A stretch of DNA of 64,000 nucleotides, taken from NCBI RefSeq assembly GCF_014269205.2, contig NZ_JABWRY020000002.1:337501-401500 (forward strand). The letters run 5' to 3'. The position numbers and the translations under genes were made by a program. Position 1 is the first letter of the stretch. The number at the start of each line of letters is the position of its first letter. Origin of the DNA: Pseudomonas kermanshahensis. Lineage in GTDB: Bacteria > Pseudomonadota > Gammaproteobacteria > Pseudomonadales > Pseudomonadaceae. Below, one piece after another: positions 26,405 through 35,767 of this stretch. The notes beneath the pieces are model-generated. The model made no database searches, was not told where the DNA came from, and saw nothing but the letters and a program-made list of their open reading frames with translations.

Positions 26405-27013
26405 TCAGTTCGGCGCCAGGTACCAGTCGCGGTCCGAGACCGTGCCTTGCAATGGTACATCCCAACTGGCCTGTGCCAGCCGCTCGACCTTCTGGCATTC
26501 ATGCGCCAGCCCCAATAGCAAAGGTTTCTTCCAGGTCTTGCGGCGCGTCTGGTAGGCCAGGCTGCGGTCATAGAAACCACCGCCCATGCCCAAGCGGCCA
26601 CCCACTTCATCGAAACCCACCAGCGGCAGCAGGATCAGGTCCAGAGCCCAGATCGGGCGTTGGCGTTTGCGGTCGGTCAGTGGCTCTGGAATACGGAAGC
26701 GGTTGCGCTTGAGTTTTTCACCCTGTTCGAAACGCTGAAACACCATGCGTGTGCGCGGCCAGGCGTGCAGCACCGGCAGGTAAGTACGTTTGCCGCGTCG
26801 CTGGGCTTCGCGCAATAGCAGGTAGGGGTCGATTTCACCGTCGTTGGGCAGGTACAGGGCAATGTGCCGGGCGCGGCGGAACAGCGGGTCTTGCGCCAGC
26901 TGGCGGTATAGGCCAAGGGCGGCTTGGCGCTGCTGGGCAGGCGTCAGTGCGCGGCGGGCATTGCGGAGCAGGCGACGAAGCTGGGGGCGGGTGAGCGGCG
27001 CGGTGTCGGTCAT
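26405..27013 (-). CDS. ygfA: 5-formyltetrahydrofolate cyclo-ligase
   Basis: Converts 5-formyl-THF to 5,10-methenyl-THF with ATP, a folate salvage step. The 202 residues show the family blocks: an Arg/Lys-rich start (RPQLRRLLRNARRALTP), HIALYLPNDGEIDPYLL, and the nucleotide-binding signature DLILLPLVGFDEVGGRLGMGGGFYDR. The frame extends upstream, but the ATG at 27013 starts the conserved part and lies just after the 6S RNA. The order zapA, ssrS, ygfA on one strand matches E. coli and pseudomonads, where ygfA is co-transcribed with 6S RNA. Confidence 0.92.
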   Translation of the reverse strand: MTDTAPLTRPQLRRLLRNARRALTPAQQRQAALGLYRQLAQDPLFRRARHIALYLPNDGEIDPYLLLREAQRRGKRTYLPVLHAWPRTRMVFQRFEQGEKLKRNRFRIPEPLTDRKRQRPIWALDLILLPLVGFDEVGGRLGMGGGFYDRSLAYQTRRKTWKKPLLLGLAHECQKVERLAQASWDVPLQGTVSDRDWYLAPN

Positions 27014-27077
27014 GGCACAGGCGTTCCCAGTTGTCGCGACTGGTAGGGGTATGCCCGCAGCAAGGGCGGACAAAAAA

Positions 27078-27232
27078 ATAAGGCTCCCCGATAAGACCGC
27101 TATCGGTGTAGCCCTTGAACCCGAAAGTTCAAGGTGGAGATTGCAGGGGGCGTTAAGGCTTTCCGTCGAGCGGACATGCACACCGGCCCCAGCGTGCAAC
27201 CCCCGTGGTTGTGCGTATCGGCTCAGGGACAT
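27078..27232 (-). ncRNA. ssrS: 6S RNA
   Basis: It lies between zapA and ygfA on the reverse strand, the conserved ssrS position. It reads GTCCCTGAGCCGATA at its 5' side and ends TATCGGGGAGCC then a T-run. The ends pair (CCGATA with TATCGG), and the interior contains the CACCTTGAAC...GGGTTCAAGGG hairpin known in Pseudomonas 6S RNA. 6S RNA mimics an open promoter and sequesters sigma70-RNA polymerase in stationary phase. The ends are approximate to about 8 nt. Confidence 0.87.
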
Positions 27233-27277
27233 AACCGACTGGCGCATCCCCCAGGGAGTGGCGCCAGTATACCAATC

Positions 27278-27598
27278 TCAGCCGATTTTGGTATCCGTGT
27301 CGTCGGACAAAGCCTTATCGACCCGATCCAGCAGGTCGCGCACCTGTTCGCGGTTGGTGCCAGCGACCGGGGCAGCGCTACGGTCTTCCTGGCGGTGCAG
27401 CATCTCGTGGGTAATGTTCAACGCAGCCATGACCGCGATGCGGTCGGCGCCGATCACCTTGCCGCTGCTGCGGATCTCGCGCATCTTGCCGTCCAGGTAG
27501 CGCGCGGCGCTGACCAGGTTGTTGCGCTCTTCCGGCGGGCAGATGATCGAGTATTCCTTGTCGAGGATCTGCACGGTGACGCTATTGCTTGAACTCAT
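27278..27598 (-). CDS. zapA: Cell division protein ZapA
   Basis: ZapA binds and bundles FtsZ filaments at midcell. The 106 residues start with the usual beta-strand block (VTVQILDKEYSIICPPEE), continue with AARYLDGKMREI and ADRIAVMAALNITHEML, and end in an amphipathic helix for tetramerisation. The ATG at 27598 overlaps the stop of the upstream coiled-coil gene (ATGA). The two are probably partners in division, and the transcript likely continues into 6S RNA and ygfA. Confidence 0.93.
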   Translation of the reverse strand: MSSSNSVTVQILDKEYSIICPPEERNNLVSAARYLDGKMREIRSSGKVIGADRIAVMAALNITHEMLHRQEDRSAAPVAGTNREQVRDLLDRVDKALSDDTDTKIG

Positions 27599-27813
27599 GA
27601 GTCTTGCTCCAGAGCCTTGAGGCGTAAAATCATCGACTCGACCTTGCGCCTTGCGATCTCGTTCTTTTCGATGAGGTGGGCGCGCTCTTCGCGCCAGGAT
27701 TTTTCCTGAGCTACTAGGAGTGCATTTTGCCGTTTTAGTTGCTCGACACGTTCGATCAGCAACTCGAATCGGCTCATCAGCGCTTGCAGGTCGTTCTCTT
27801 GCGTGGGTTGCAC
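27595..27813 (-). CDS. Small coiled-coil protein, TIGR02449/ZapB-like
   Basis: The 72-residue, highly charged protein is almost entirely a predicted coiled coil (LMSRFELLIERVEQLKRQNA, then LIEKNEIARRKVESMILRLKAL). This family regularly precedes zapA in pseudomonads and resembles ZapB, which links ZapA to MatP in enterics. The 4-bp overlap with zapA supports joint function at the division ring. The functional statement is inferred from size, fold and position. Confidence 0.85.
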   Translation of the reverse strand: MQPTQENDLQALMSRFELLIERVEQLKRQNALLVAQEKSWREERAHLIEKNEIARRKVESMILRLKALEQDS

Positions 27814-27958
27814 TCGAATCGCTCCGTCGTTGAGTCACCTGGCGATGATGCCTCTCCCCGGGCCGCGACGGCCAGTGCCGATGGTCTTGGCGCGCCTGCC
27901 GGTGCTAGGATACAAGGTCTCCATTCTAGTCATTGCGCCGTCTGGCGCCTAGTTGCCC

Positions 27959-28513
27959 ATGCCCAATACCCAATCGCCCTACATTGCCTTCGCCATGCTG
28001 CTTACCAGCAACGGCCACCCTGTCACTCCTGCCGAGCTGCACGGCTTGCTGGTCGGGCGCAGCTGCGCCGGTGCCGGCTTCGATGCCGACGCCTGGCTGG
28101 CCGACGCCGCCCAACTGCTGGAAAACGAACCCGGTGACACCGTCCGCAACGCCCTGATCGGCTTGCAAGAGATGGTCAAGGGCGAGCTCACCAGCGATGA
28201 CATGGCCATCGTCCTGCTGCTGCCGACCGATGATGCCGCGCTGGCTGACCGTGCTGAGGCGCTGGGCCAGTGGTGCCAAGGCTTCATCACGGGCTTTGGC
28301 CTGAACGCCGGTGGCAAGGACCTGTCCACCGAAGCCAAAGACGTGCTGCAGGACCTGGTGGCAATCTCCCAGGTACAAGAAGCCCTCGAAGAGTCCGAAG
28401 ACGGCGAGAGCGACTACATGGAAGTCATGGAATACCTGCGCGTCGCGCCGCTGCTGCTGTTCTCCGAGCTGGCCAAGCCGGCCGCACCTGCGTCCAAGCC
28501 ATCGTTGCACTGA
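27959..28513 (+). CDS. ygfB: UPF0149 (YgfB/YecA) family protein
   Basis: The 184-residue helical protein matches the YgfB family: [10 protein letters not shown] near residue 25, a [11 protein letters not shown] block near 103, and an acidic C-terminal third with EEVMEYLR-like sequence. It lacks the C-terminal SEC-C zinc motif of YecA proteins. It heads a ygfB-pepP-ubiH-ubiI operon conserved from E. coli. The pseudomonad homologue has been linked to control of ampDh3 and beta-lactam tolerance; the exact role here is uncertain. The ATG at 27959 is preferred to a TTG two codons earlier. Confidence 0.9.
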   Translation: MPNTQSPYIAFAMLLTSNGHPVTPAELHGLLVGRSCAGAGFDADAWLADAAQLLENEPGDTVRNALIGLQEMVKGELTSDDMAIVLLLPTDDAALADRAEALGQWCQGFITGFGLNAGGKDLSTEAKDVLQDLVAISQVQEALEESEDGESDYMEVMEYLRVAPLLLFSELAKPAAPASKPSLH

Positions 28514-28534
28514 TCAACCGGGGGTAGTCTGCCC

Positions 28535-29869
28535 ATGAGCCACATTCCCAAGGCCGAGTATGCCCGTCGGCGCAAGGCGCTGATGGCGCAGATGGTCCCC
28601 AACAGCATCGCCATCCTGCCCGCCGCTGCCGTTGCCATTCGCAACCGCGACGTCGAGCACGTGTACCGCCAGGACAGCGATTTCCAGTACCTCAGCGGCT
28701 TTCCCGAGCCCGAGGCGGTGATTGCGCTGATCCCGGGCCGTGAACATGGCGAGTACGTGCTGTTCTGCCGCGAGCGCAACCCTGAGCGCGAGCAGTGGGA
28801 AGGGCTGCGCGCCGGCCAGGAAGGTGCGGTGCGTGATTTTGGCGCCGACGATGCCTTCCCGATCACCGACATCGACGAGATCCTGCCGGGCCTGATCGAG
28901 GGCCGGGAGCGGGTGTACAGCGCCATGGGCAGCAACCCCGAATTCGATCGCCGGCTGATGGACTGGATCAACGTGATCCGCTCCAAGGCGCGCCTGGGTG
29001 CCCAGCCGCCGAACGAGTTCGTTGCGCTGGATCATCTGCTGCACGACATGCGCCTGTATAAATCGGCGGCAGAAGTGAAGGTGATGCGCGCTGCCGCAGA
29101 CATTTCCGCCCGTGCCCACGTGCGTGCCATGCAGGCCTGCCGGGCCGGGCTGCATGAGTACAGCCTGGAAGCCGAGCTGGATTACGAGTTCCGCAAAGGC
29201 GGCGCGAAAATGCCGGCCTACGGCTCGATCGTCGCGGCCGGGCGCAATGGCTGCATCCTGCACTATCAGCAGAATGACGCCCCGCTCAAGGACGGCGACC
29301 TGGTGTTGATCGACGCGGGCTGCGAAATCGACTGCTATGCCAGCGACATCACCCGTACGTTCCCGGTCAGCGGGCGTTTTTCGCCCGAGCAGAAGGCCAT
29401 CTACGAGCTGGTGCTGAAGGCCCAGGCGGCAGCCTTCGCCGAAATCGCCCCCAGCAAGCACTGGAACCACGCCCACGAGGCGACCGTGCAGGTCATCACC
29501 GAGGGCCTGGTGGAGCTGGGGCTGCTCAAGGGCGATGTGCAGGGGCTGATCGAAAGCGAAGCCTACCGCGCGTTCTACATGCACCGCGCCGGGCACTGGC
29601 TGGGCATGGATGTGCACGATGTGGGCGAATACAAAGTGGGCGGCCAGTGGCGCGTGCTGGAGCCCGGCATGGCGCTGACCGTCGAACCGGGCATCTACAT
29701 CGCCGCCGACAACCAGGCGGTGGCCAAGAAGTGGCGCGGCATCGGCGTAAGGATCGAGGACGACGTGGTAGTGACCAGGCAGGGCTGTGAAATTCTGACG
29801 TCGGGTGTACCCCGCACAGTCGCCGAGATCGAGGCGCTGATGCAGGCTGCGCGCAAGGACGCGGCATGA
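28535..29869 (+). CDS. pepP: Xaa-Pro aminopeptidase P II
   Basis: Removes N-terminal residues from peptides with proline at position 2. The 444 residues match E. coli PepP (441). The pita-bread fold metal ligands are visible: two aspartates in LVLIDAGCEIDCYASDITRT, the histidine of HRAGHWLGMDVHD, and the glutamates of LTVEPGIYI and IRIED-type strand (VRIEDDVVV). It starts 21 bp after ygfB and overlaps ubiH by 4 bp, so it is a middle gene of the operon. Confidence 0.95.
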   Translation: MSHIPKAEYARRRKALMAQMVPNSIAILPAAAVAIRNRDVEHVYRQDSDFQYLSGFPEPEAVIALIPGREHGEYVLFCRERNPEREQWEGLRAGQEGAVRDFGADDAFPITDIDEILPGLIEGRERVYSAMGSNPEFDRRLMDWINVIRSKARLGAQPPNEFVALDHLLHDMRLYKSAAEVKVMRAAADISARAHVRAMQACRAGLHEYSLEAELDYEFRKGGAKMPAYGSIVAAGRNGCILHYQQNDAPLKDGDLVLIDAGCEIDCYASDITRTFPVSGRFSPEQKAIYELVLKAQAAAFAEIAPSKHWNHAHEATVQVITEGLVELGLLKGDVQGLIESEAYRAFYMHRAGHWLGMDVHDVGEYKVGGQWRVLEPGMALTVEPGIYIAADNQAVAKKWRGIGVRIEDDVVVTRQGCEILTSGVPRTVAEIEALMQAARKDAA

Positions 29870-31065
29870 ACCGGGTCCACTTGGCGATCATCGGTGGCGG
29901 CCTGGTCGGCGCGAGCCTGGCGTTGGCCCTGCAGGCCGGGGCCAAGGCGCGAGGCTGGAAGATCCTGCTGATCGAGCCGTTCGCACCCGGCCATAGCTTC
30001 CAGCCCAGCTACGATGCGCGTTCGTCGGCGTTGTCGTATGGCACGCAACAGATCTACCAGCAGTTGGGGCTGTGGCAGGCCATCAGCCAGCGCGCCGAGC
30101 CTATCCTGCAGATTCAGGTATCCGACCGTGGCCGGTTCGGTGCCACGCGCCTCGATGCCCACGAAGAAGGCGTGCCAGCGCTGGGTTTCGTGGTGGAAAA
30201 CGCCTGGCTCGGGCAGTGCCTGTGGCAGGGGTTGGACCCTGAGGTGGTGAGTTGGCGTTGCCCCGCCGAAGTGAGGGCGATGCACGCCATCGAAGGCGGT
30301 TATCGCCTGCAACTGGATGACGACACCAGCCTGGAATGCGACTTGGCAGTGCTGGCCGATGGCGGCCGCTCTGGCCTGCGTGAGCAGCTGGGTATTCATG
30401 TGCGCCGCACGCCCTATGAGCAAAGCGCCCTGATCGCCAACATCACGCCTGGCGAAGCCCACCGCGGCCAGGCGTTCGAGCGGTTCACCGAAACCGGCCC
30501 GATGGCCCTGCTGCCACTGCCGGAAAACCGCTGCGCGCTGGTCTGGACCCGTCAGGGCATGGACGCTCAGCGCTTGGCCGAAATCGATGAACGCAGCTTC
30601 CTGCGCGAGCTGCAGGACGCCTTCGGCTATCGTCTTGGGGCCTTGCGCCAAGTGGGTGCAAGGCATCTGTACCCGCTGGCACTGGTCGAGGCCGAAGAGC
30701 AGACACGCCCGCACCTGGTGGTGCTGGGCAACGCTGCGCACAGCCTGCACCCCATTGCCGGCCAGGGCTTCAACCTGTCGCTGCGTGACGTCCAGGTGCT
30801 TGCACACGCTCTGCTGGCGGGCCCGCAGCACCCCGGTGACCTGGGCACCTTGCGGGCCTACCACCAGCGTCAGCGCCTGGACCAGGCGCTGACCATTGGC
30901 TTCTCCGACCAGGTCACCCGCCTGTTCGGCAGCAACCAGCCGTTGCTGGCTGCCGGGCGCAACATTGGCCTGCTCGGGCTCGACCTGCTGCCGCCGGCAA
31001 AAAGCTGGTTTGCCCGCCAGGCCATGGGCCTGGGTACGCGCCCCGATTCGCGGGGCCAGGCATGA
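29866..31065 (+). CDS. ubiH: 2-octaprenyl-6-methoxyphenol hydroxylase UbiH
   Basis: FAD-dependent monooxygenase that hydroxylates the ubiquinone precursor ring at C1. The 399 residues have the Rossmann dinucleotide motif IGGGLVGASLALAL at the start, the second FAD motif around DLAVLADGGRSGLRE near residue 160, and LGNAAHSLHPIAGQGFNLSLRD near residue 287 with the GD-like signature (here GN). It overlaps pepP by 4 bp, and the DUF4442 gene by 4 bp. It was distinguished from ubiI by order and by similarity to the E. coli operon. Confidence 0.92.
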   Translation: MNRVHLAIIGGGLVGASLALALQAGAKARGWKILLIEPFAPGHSFQPSYDARSSALSYGTQQIYQQLGLWQAISQRAEPILQIQVSDRGRFGATRLDAHEEGVPALGFVVENAWLGQCLWQGLDPEVVSWRCPAEVRAMHAIEGGYRLQLDDDTSLECDLAVLADGGRSGLREQLGIHVRRTPYEQSALIANITPGEAHRGQAFERFTETGPMALLPLPENRCALVWTRQGMDAQRLAEIDERSFLRELQDAFGYRLGALRQVGARHLYPLALVEAEEQTRPHLVVLGNAAHSLHPIAGQGFNLSLRDVQVLAHALLAGPQHPGDLGTLRAYHQRQRLDQALTIGFSDQVTRLFGSNQPLLAAGRNIGLLGLDLLPPAKSWFARQAMGLGTRPDSRGQA

Positions 31066-31544
31066 GCAATCCGCGCAGACTGGCGCGCCGGGCCCGCATG
31101 TTGCGCTGGTTGCTGAACCTTTACCCGCCGTACCTGGGCGCCGGTATCCGCGTGCAGCACATCAGCCCGGACATGCGCAGCGTCAAGGTCCGCATGAAGC
31201 TTACCCGCTGGAACCGCAACTACGTCGGTACCCAGTTTGGCGGCAGCCTCTATTCGATGGTCGACCCGTTCTACATGCTGCTGCTGATCGAGCAGTTGGG
31301 GCGCGAGTACATCGTCTGGGACAAGGCGGCGAGCATTGATTTCATCTCGCCGGGCAAAGGCCCCGTGTACGCCGAGTTCCACCTCGATGACGCCCTGCTC
31401 GACGACATTCGCCAGCAGACCGCCACCGGCAAGAAGTGCCTGCCGCGGCTGCAGGTGGACATCCGCGACGGCGCCGGCGAACTGGTAGCGCGGGTCGATA
31501 AAACCCTATACGTGCGGCTCAAGCCGCAAGCGAGGCAGGCGTAA
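31062..31544 (+). CDS. DUF4442 hotdog-fold protein
   Basis: The 160-residue protein shows the DUF4442 pattern of thioesterase-like hotdog folds: LYPPYLGAGIRV, MRSVKVRMKLTRWNRNYVGT, FGGSLYSMVDPFYM, and the DKAASIDFISPGKGPV block. It overlaps the ubiH stop by 4 bp and ends 3 bp before ubiI, so it is translated with both ubiquinone hydroxylases. A link with quinone or acyl metabolism is suggested by position only. No catalytic residue can be assigned with certainty. Confidence 0.85.
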   Translation: MSNPRRLARRARMLRWLLNLYPPYLGAGIRVQHISPDMRSVKVRMKLTRWNRNYVGTQFGGSLYSMVDPFYMLLLIEQLGREYIVWDKAASIDFISPGKGPVYAEFHLDDALLDDIRQQTATGKKCLPRLQVDIRDGAGELVARVDKTLYVRLKPQARQA

Positions 31545-31547
31545 GGC

Positions 31548-32771
31548 ATGGAAATGCGCGCAGATCTGTTGATTGTCGGTGCCGGTATGGTCGGCAGCGC
31601 CCTGGCCCTGGCATTGCGCCACAGTGGCTTGGACATTCTCCTGCTCGACGGCAGCCCGCTGTCGGTAAAACCCTTCGATACCGAAGCGCCGTTCGAGCCG
31701 CGCGTCAGTGCCCTGTCGGCGGCCAGCCAGCGCATTCTGGAGCGCCTAGGCGCCTGGGATGGCATCGCCCGGCGACGGGCCACGCCGTATACCGACATGC
31801 ACGTCTGGGATGGCAGCGGCACGGGCCAGATCCACTTCGCGGCGGCCAGCGTGCATGCCCAGGTGCTCGGCCACATCGTCGAAAACCGGGTGGTGCAGGA
31901 TGGCTTGCTGGAGCGTCTGCATGACAGCGACATCGGCCTGTTGCCCAACGCGCGGCTCGAGCAACTGCGCCGTTCCGGTGACGAGTGGCTGCTGACCCTG
32001 GCCGACGGTCGCCAACTGCGGGCGCCGTTGGTGGTGGCGGCGGATGGCGCCAACTCGGCGGTACGCCGCCTGACCGGCTGCGAAACCCGTGAGTGGGATT
32101 ACCTGCACCACGCCATCGTCACCAGCGTACGTTGCAGCGCGGGGCACCAGGCCACGGCCTGGCAACGCTTTACCGACGAGGGCCCGCTGGCGTTTCTGCC
32201 GCTGACACGTGAGGGCCAGCAGGACTGGTGCTCGATCGTCTGGTCGACCACGCCAGAGCATGCCGAGCAACTGATGGCGCTGGACGAGCCGGCCTTCCTC
32301 AAGGCCCTGGAGCGGGCCTTCGAGGGGCGCCTGGGCGAGGTGCTACAGGCCGACCCACGCGTGTGCGTGCCGCTGCGTCAGCGCCATGCCAAGCGCTATG
32401 TGGCTGAGGGCCTGGCGCTGATCGGCGATGCCGCGCACACCATTCACCCGTTGGCCGGGCAGGGCGTCAACCTGGGGTTCCTTGATGCCGCCGTGCTGGC
32501 CGAGGTGCTGGTGAATGCCAGCGAGCGCGGCGAACGGCTGGCGGATGTAAAGGTGCTGAGCCGCTATGAGCGCCGGCGCATGCCGCACAACTTGGGGCTG
32601 ATGGCCGCCATGGAAGGGTTCGAGCGGCTGTTCCAGGCCAATCCGCTGCCGTTGCGCTGGTTGCGTAACAGTGGCTTGAAGCTGGTGGAGCAGATGCCAG
32701 AGGCCAAGGCATTGTTCGTGCGCCAAGCGTTGGGCTTGAGCGGAGACCTGCCAGAATTGGCCAAGCCCTGA
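31548..32771 (+). CDS. ubiI: UbiH/UbiF/VisC-type FAD hydroxylase, probable UbiI
   Basis: A second ubiquinone-pathway flavin monooxygenase, expected to hydroxylate C5 of the ring. The 407 residues carry LLIVGAGMVGSALALAL, the VVAADGANSAVRRL motif near residue 165, and LIGDAAHTIHPLAGQGVNLG near residue 290, which here keeps the canonical GD. The ATG at 31548 (alternative 31554) follows AAGG. It is last gene of the ygfB-pepP-ubiH operon. Assignment as UbiI rather than UbiF rests on synteny. Confidence 0.9.
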   Translation: MEMRADLLIVGAGMVGSALALALRHSGLDILLLDGSPLSVKPFDTEAPFEPRVSALSAASQRILERLGAWDGIARRRATPYTDMHVWDGSGTGQIHFAAASVHAQVLGHIVENRVVQDGLLERLHDSDIGLLPNARLEQLRRSGDEWLLTLADGRQLRAPLVVAADGANSAVRRLTGCETREWDYLHHAIVTSVRCSAGHQATAWQRFTDEGPLAFLPLTREGQQDWCSIVWSTTPEHAEQLMALDEPAFLKALERAFEGRLGEVLQADPRVCVPLRQRHAKRYVAEGLALIGDAAHTIHPLAGQGVNLGFLDAAVLAEVLVNASERGERLADVKVLSRYERRRMPHNLGLMAAMEGFERLFQANPLPLRWLRNSGLKLVEQMPEAKALFVRQALGLSGDLPELAKP

Positions 32772-32873
32772 CGTTAGCACGGCCTGCAACATCCGGTAAC
32801 GGCTCCGAGGGTGAGGGACAAAATGGGATTCACTACCATTTGCGCCTCTCATACGATCCGAGGAGTGCATTTC

Positions 32874-33875
32874 ATGTTGCCACGCAAGCCCCTACTGGCC
32901 GCCCTGGCCCTGACGTTGTTCGGCGGCACTGCCCAGGCAGCTGAAGAAGTGGTGGTGTACTCCTCGCGCATCGACGAGCTGATCAAGCCGGTGTTCGACG
33001 CCTACACCGCCAAGACCGGGGTCAAGGTCAAGTTCATCACCGACAAGGAAGCCCCGTTGATGCAACGCATCAAGGCCGAGGGCGAGAACGGTGTGGCCGA
33101 CCTGCTGCTGACTGTCGATGCCGGCAACCTCTGGCAGGCCGAGCAGATGGGCATCCTGCAACCGATCAAATCGGACATCATCGACCAGAACATCCCGCCG
33201 CAATACCGGGCCTCGTCCCATGACTGGACCGGCCTGAGCCTGCGCGCGCGCACCATCATCTACTCCACCGACCGGGTCAAACCGGAGCAGCTGAGCACCT
33301 ACGAAGCCCTGGCCGACAAGCAGTGGGAAGGGCGTCTGTGCCTGCGCACTGCGAAGAAGGTCTACAACCAGTCGCTGACCGCCACCTTGATCGAGAACCA
33401 CGGCGAGGCGAAAACCGAAACCATCGTCAAAGGTTGGGTGAATAACCTGTCCACCGACGTGTTCTCCGATGACAACGCCGTGATCCAGGCCATCGAAGCT
33501 GGCCAGTGCGACGTGGGCGTGGTCAACACTTACTACTACGGGCGCCTGCATAAACAAAACCCCACGTTGCCGGTCAAGATCTTCTGGCCCAACCAAGGTG
33601 ACCGCGGTGTGCACGTCAACCTGTCGGGTATTGGCCTGACCAAGCATGCCCCGCACCCTGAGGCTGCGAAAAAGCTGGTGGAATGGATGACCGGCGAGGA
33701 CGCGCAGAAGCTGTTCGCCGACATCAACCAGGAGTTCCCGGCCAACCCGAAGGTCAAGCCATCGGACGAGGTAGCCGCCTGGGGCAGCTTCAAGGCTGAC
33801 AGCATTCCGGTCGAAATCGCTGGCAAGCGCCAGGCCGAAGCGATTCGCTTGATGGATCGGGCTGGCTGGAACTGA
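32874..33875 (+). CDS. Fe(III)-type ABC transporter substrate-binding protein
   Basis: A 333-residue periplasmic binding protein. It has a signal peptide ([20 protein letters not shown], then QAAEE) and a mature part like FbpA/Fut[36 protein letters not shown], and a tyrosine pair in VNTYYYGRL near residue 220 that in relatives coordinates ferric iron. The ATG at 32874 follows GAGGAGTGCATTTC; the frame upstream is unlikely. The permease gene follows after a REP pair. No ATPase gene lies in this stretch, so the ATP-binding subunit must come from elsewhere. Confidence 0.92.
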   Translation: MLPRKPLLAALALTLFGGTAQAAEEVVVYSSRIDELIKPVFDAYTAKTGVKVKFITDKEAPLMQRIKAEGENGVADLLLTVDAGNLWQAEQMGILQPIKSDIIDQNIPPQYRASSHDWTGLSLRARTIIYSTDRVKPEQLSTYEALADKQWEGRLCLRTAKKVYNQSLTATLIENHGEAKTETIVKGWVNNLSTDVFSDDNAVIQAIEAGQCDVGVVNTYYYGRLHKQNPTLPVKIFWPNQGDRGVHVNLSGIGLTKHAPHPEAAKKLVEWMTGEDAQKLFADINQEFPANPKVKPSDEVAAWGSFKADSIPVEIAGKRQAEAIRLMDRAGWN

Positions 33876-33904
33876 GTTATCCTTCCGGGGCCTGCAAGGG
33901 CCCT

Positions 33905-33980
33905 TTCGCGGGCAAGCCCGCTCCCACAGGTTTTCCACTGAAGCGTGTGTAAACCCTGTGGGGGCGGGCTTGCCCGCGAA
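33905..33980. repeat. REP inverted pair between binding protein and permease genes
   Basis: The arms 33905-33929 and 33956-33980 (TTCGCGGGCAAGCCCGCTCC core) match at 24 of 25 positions with a 26-bp spacer. Lying inside an operon, it may lower downstream expression relative to the abundant binding protein. Confidence 0.9.
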
Positions 33981-34021
33981 CGACCGCGCAGCGGTCGCAA
34001 TCGCAATCGAGAGTTCTGAAC

Positions 34022-35638
34022 TTGCCCCACACCCCCCAACGCCGCTGGTACCTCCCGGTCGCCCTGGTCGCCGCCCTGGTGCTGTTGCCTCTGAGCGTCC
34101 TGCTGCTGTCATGGCAGTCGATCGACCTGCAGATCTGGTCACACCTGCTCGACACCCAGATGAGCCGCCTGCTCGGCAACACCCTGACCCTGGTAGTAGG
34201 CGTAGGCATCGGCGTGACCGTATTGGGGGTCAGCCTGGCCTGGCTCACCAGCCTCTGCGAATTCCCTGGCCGGCGCTGGCTGGACTGGGCGCTGATGCTG
34301 CCGTTTGCCATCCCCGCCTACGTGCTGGCATTCGTTTTCGTCGGCCTGCTGGATTTTGCCGGCCCGGTGCAAAGCGCCCTGCGCGAAGTATTCGGGCCGA
34401 TGCGCCTGCCGCGCGTGCGCTCCACGGGCGGGGTGATCATCGTGCTCGTGCTGGTGTTCTACCCCTATGTCTACCTGCTGGCGCGCACGGCCTTCCTGGC
34501 GCAGGGCAGGGGGCTGATGGAGGCGGCCCGGGTACTGGGGCTGTCACCGCTGCAGGCGTTCTGGCGCGTCGCACTGCCCATGGCGCGGCCGGCGATCGGT
34601 GCCGGTATCGCCCTGGCATTGATGGAAACCCTGGCCGACTTCGGTGCGGTGGCGGTGTTCAATTTCGACACCTTCACCACCGCCATCTACAAGACCTGGT
34701 ACGGTTTCTTCAGCCTGTCCAGCGCGGCCCAGTTGGCCAGCCTGCTGCTGTTGGCGGTGATGCTGGTGCTGTACGGCGAGCGCCGTGCCCGCGGCGCGAG
34801 CCGTACGGGTAATGAGCGCGCGCGTGGCAAGGCGCTCTATCACCTGCGTGGGGCCAAGGCGCTGCTGGCCAGCGGCTGGTGCCTGCTGGTGTTCGCTTGT
34901 GCCTTCGTCATACCGCTGCTGCAACTGCTGGTGTGGTGCTGGCAGCGCGGGCGGCATGACCTGGACGAGCGTTATGTCGGCCTGGTGCTGCACACTTTGT
35001 ACCTGGGCGGCATGGCCGCATTGATCACGGTGAGCGTGGCGCTGCTGCTGGCCTTCGCCCGGCGCCAGGCGCCGACCGGCGGCATCCGCGCCGGGGTCGG
35101 CCTGGCCAACCTTGGTTATGCCCTGCCAGGCTCGGTGCTGGCCGTGTCGATCATGCTGGCCTTCAGTTACCTCGATAACCAGCTGGTGGTGCCGATTTCG
35201 ACGTGGCTGGGCGGCGCTGGCAAACCCTTGCTGCTGGGCAGCCTTGCGGCCTTGCTGCTGGCCTACCTGGTGCGCTTCATCGCCGTGGCCTACGGGCCGC
35301 TGGAAAGCAGCCTGGAGCGCATCCGCCCCTCGTTGCCAGAGGCTTCGCGCAGCTTGGGCGTCGGCGGCGTGGCATTGTTTTTCAAGGTGTATCTGCCGTT
35401 GCTGGTGCCCGGTGCACTGAGTGCTGCCCTGCTGGTATTCGTCGATGTGTTGAAGGAAATGCCGGCCACCTTGCTGATGCGCCCGTTCGGCTGGGACACC
35501 TTGGCGGTACGGGTGTTCGAGATGACCAGCGAGGGCGAGTGGGCACGTGCCTCGCTGCCTGCCTTGACCCTGGTGCTGGTGGGCTTGCTGCCGGTCATCG
35601 GGCTGATTCGCCGCTCAGCTCGGCGCCCCGGTCACTGA
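34022..35638 (+). CDS. Iron ABC transporter permease (FbpB-like, two fused halves)
   Basis: A 538-residue inner-membrane permease built of two homologous BPD-transporter halves with about 12 hydrophobic segments. EAA-type loops are visible in each half: EAARVLGLSPLQAFWRVALP near residue 162 and EASRSLGVGGVALFFKVYLP near residue 440. It is the membrane partner of the preceding binding protein for ferric iron uptake. No ATG fits. A TTG at 34022, with GAGAG 6 bp before it, gives the full first membrane segment, so a TTG start is chosen. It was not possible to identify the ATPase. Confidence 0.88.
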   Translation: MPHTPQRRWYLPVALVAALVLLPLSVLLLSWQSIDLQIWSHLLDTQMSRLLGNTLTLVVGVGIGVTVLGVSLAWLTSLCEFPGRRWLDWALMLPFAIPAYVLAFVFVGLLDFAGPVQSALREVFGPMRLPRVRSTGGVIIVLVLVFYPYVYLLARTAFLAQGRGLMEAARVLGLSPLQAFWRVALPMARPAIGAGIALALMETLADFGAVAVFNFDTFTTAIYKTWYGFFSLSSAAQLASLLLLAVMLVLYGERRARGASRTGNERARGKALYHLRGAKALLASGWCLLVFACAFVIPLLQLLVWCWQRGRHDLDERYVGLVLHTLYLGGMAALITVSVALLLAFARRQAPTGGIRAGVGLANLGYALPGSVLAVSIMLAFSYLDNQLVVPISTWLGGAGKPLLLGSLAALLLAYLVRFIAVAYGPLESSLERIRPSLPEASRSLGVGGVALFFKVYLPLLVPGALSAALLVFVDVLKEMPATLLMRPFGWDTLAVRVFEMTSEGEWARASLPALTLVLVGLLPVIGLIRRSARRPGH

Positions 35639-35767
35639 CAGTAAGGATGCCAGCCTGCGCCCATGCGGCTACAATGCGCGGCATTCGCGCGGCGGGTCCT
35701 ACAAGAAGAGCTGACGACCAAACGTCATCGACCGCCGCCGCTTCGCCACGCCCGGAAGGAGAAACCC

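Noticed and set aside
32822..32850. Fur box upstream of the iron-type binding protein
   Set aside because: AATGG-N9-CCATT is a 19-bp inverted repeat, but it matches the Fur consensus GATAATGATAATCATTATC at few positions.
35639..35767. Glycine riboswitch ahead of gcvT
   Set aside because: The leader does not contain the paired GGAGAG/GCCGAAGG-type aptamer signatures; none of its stems fit.
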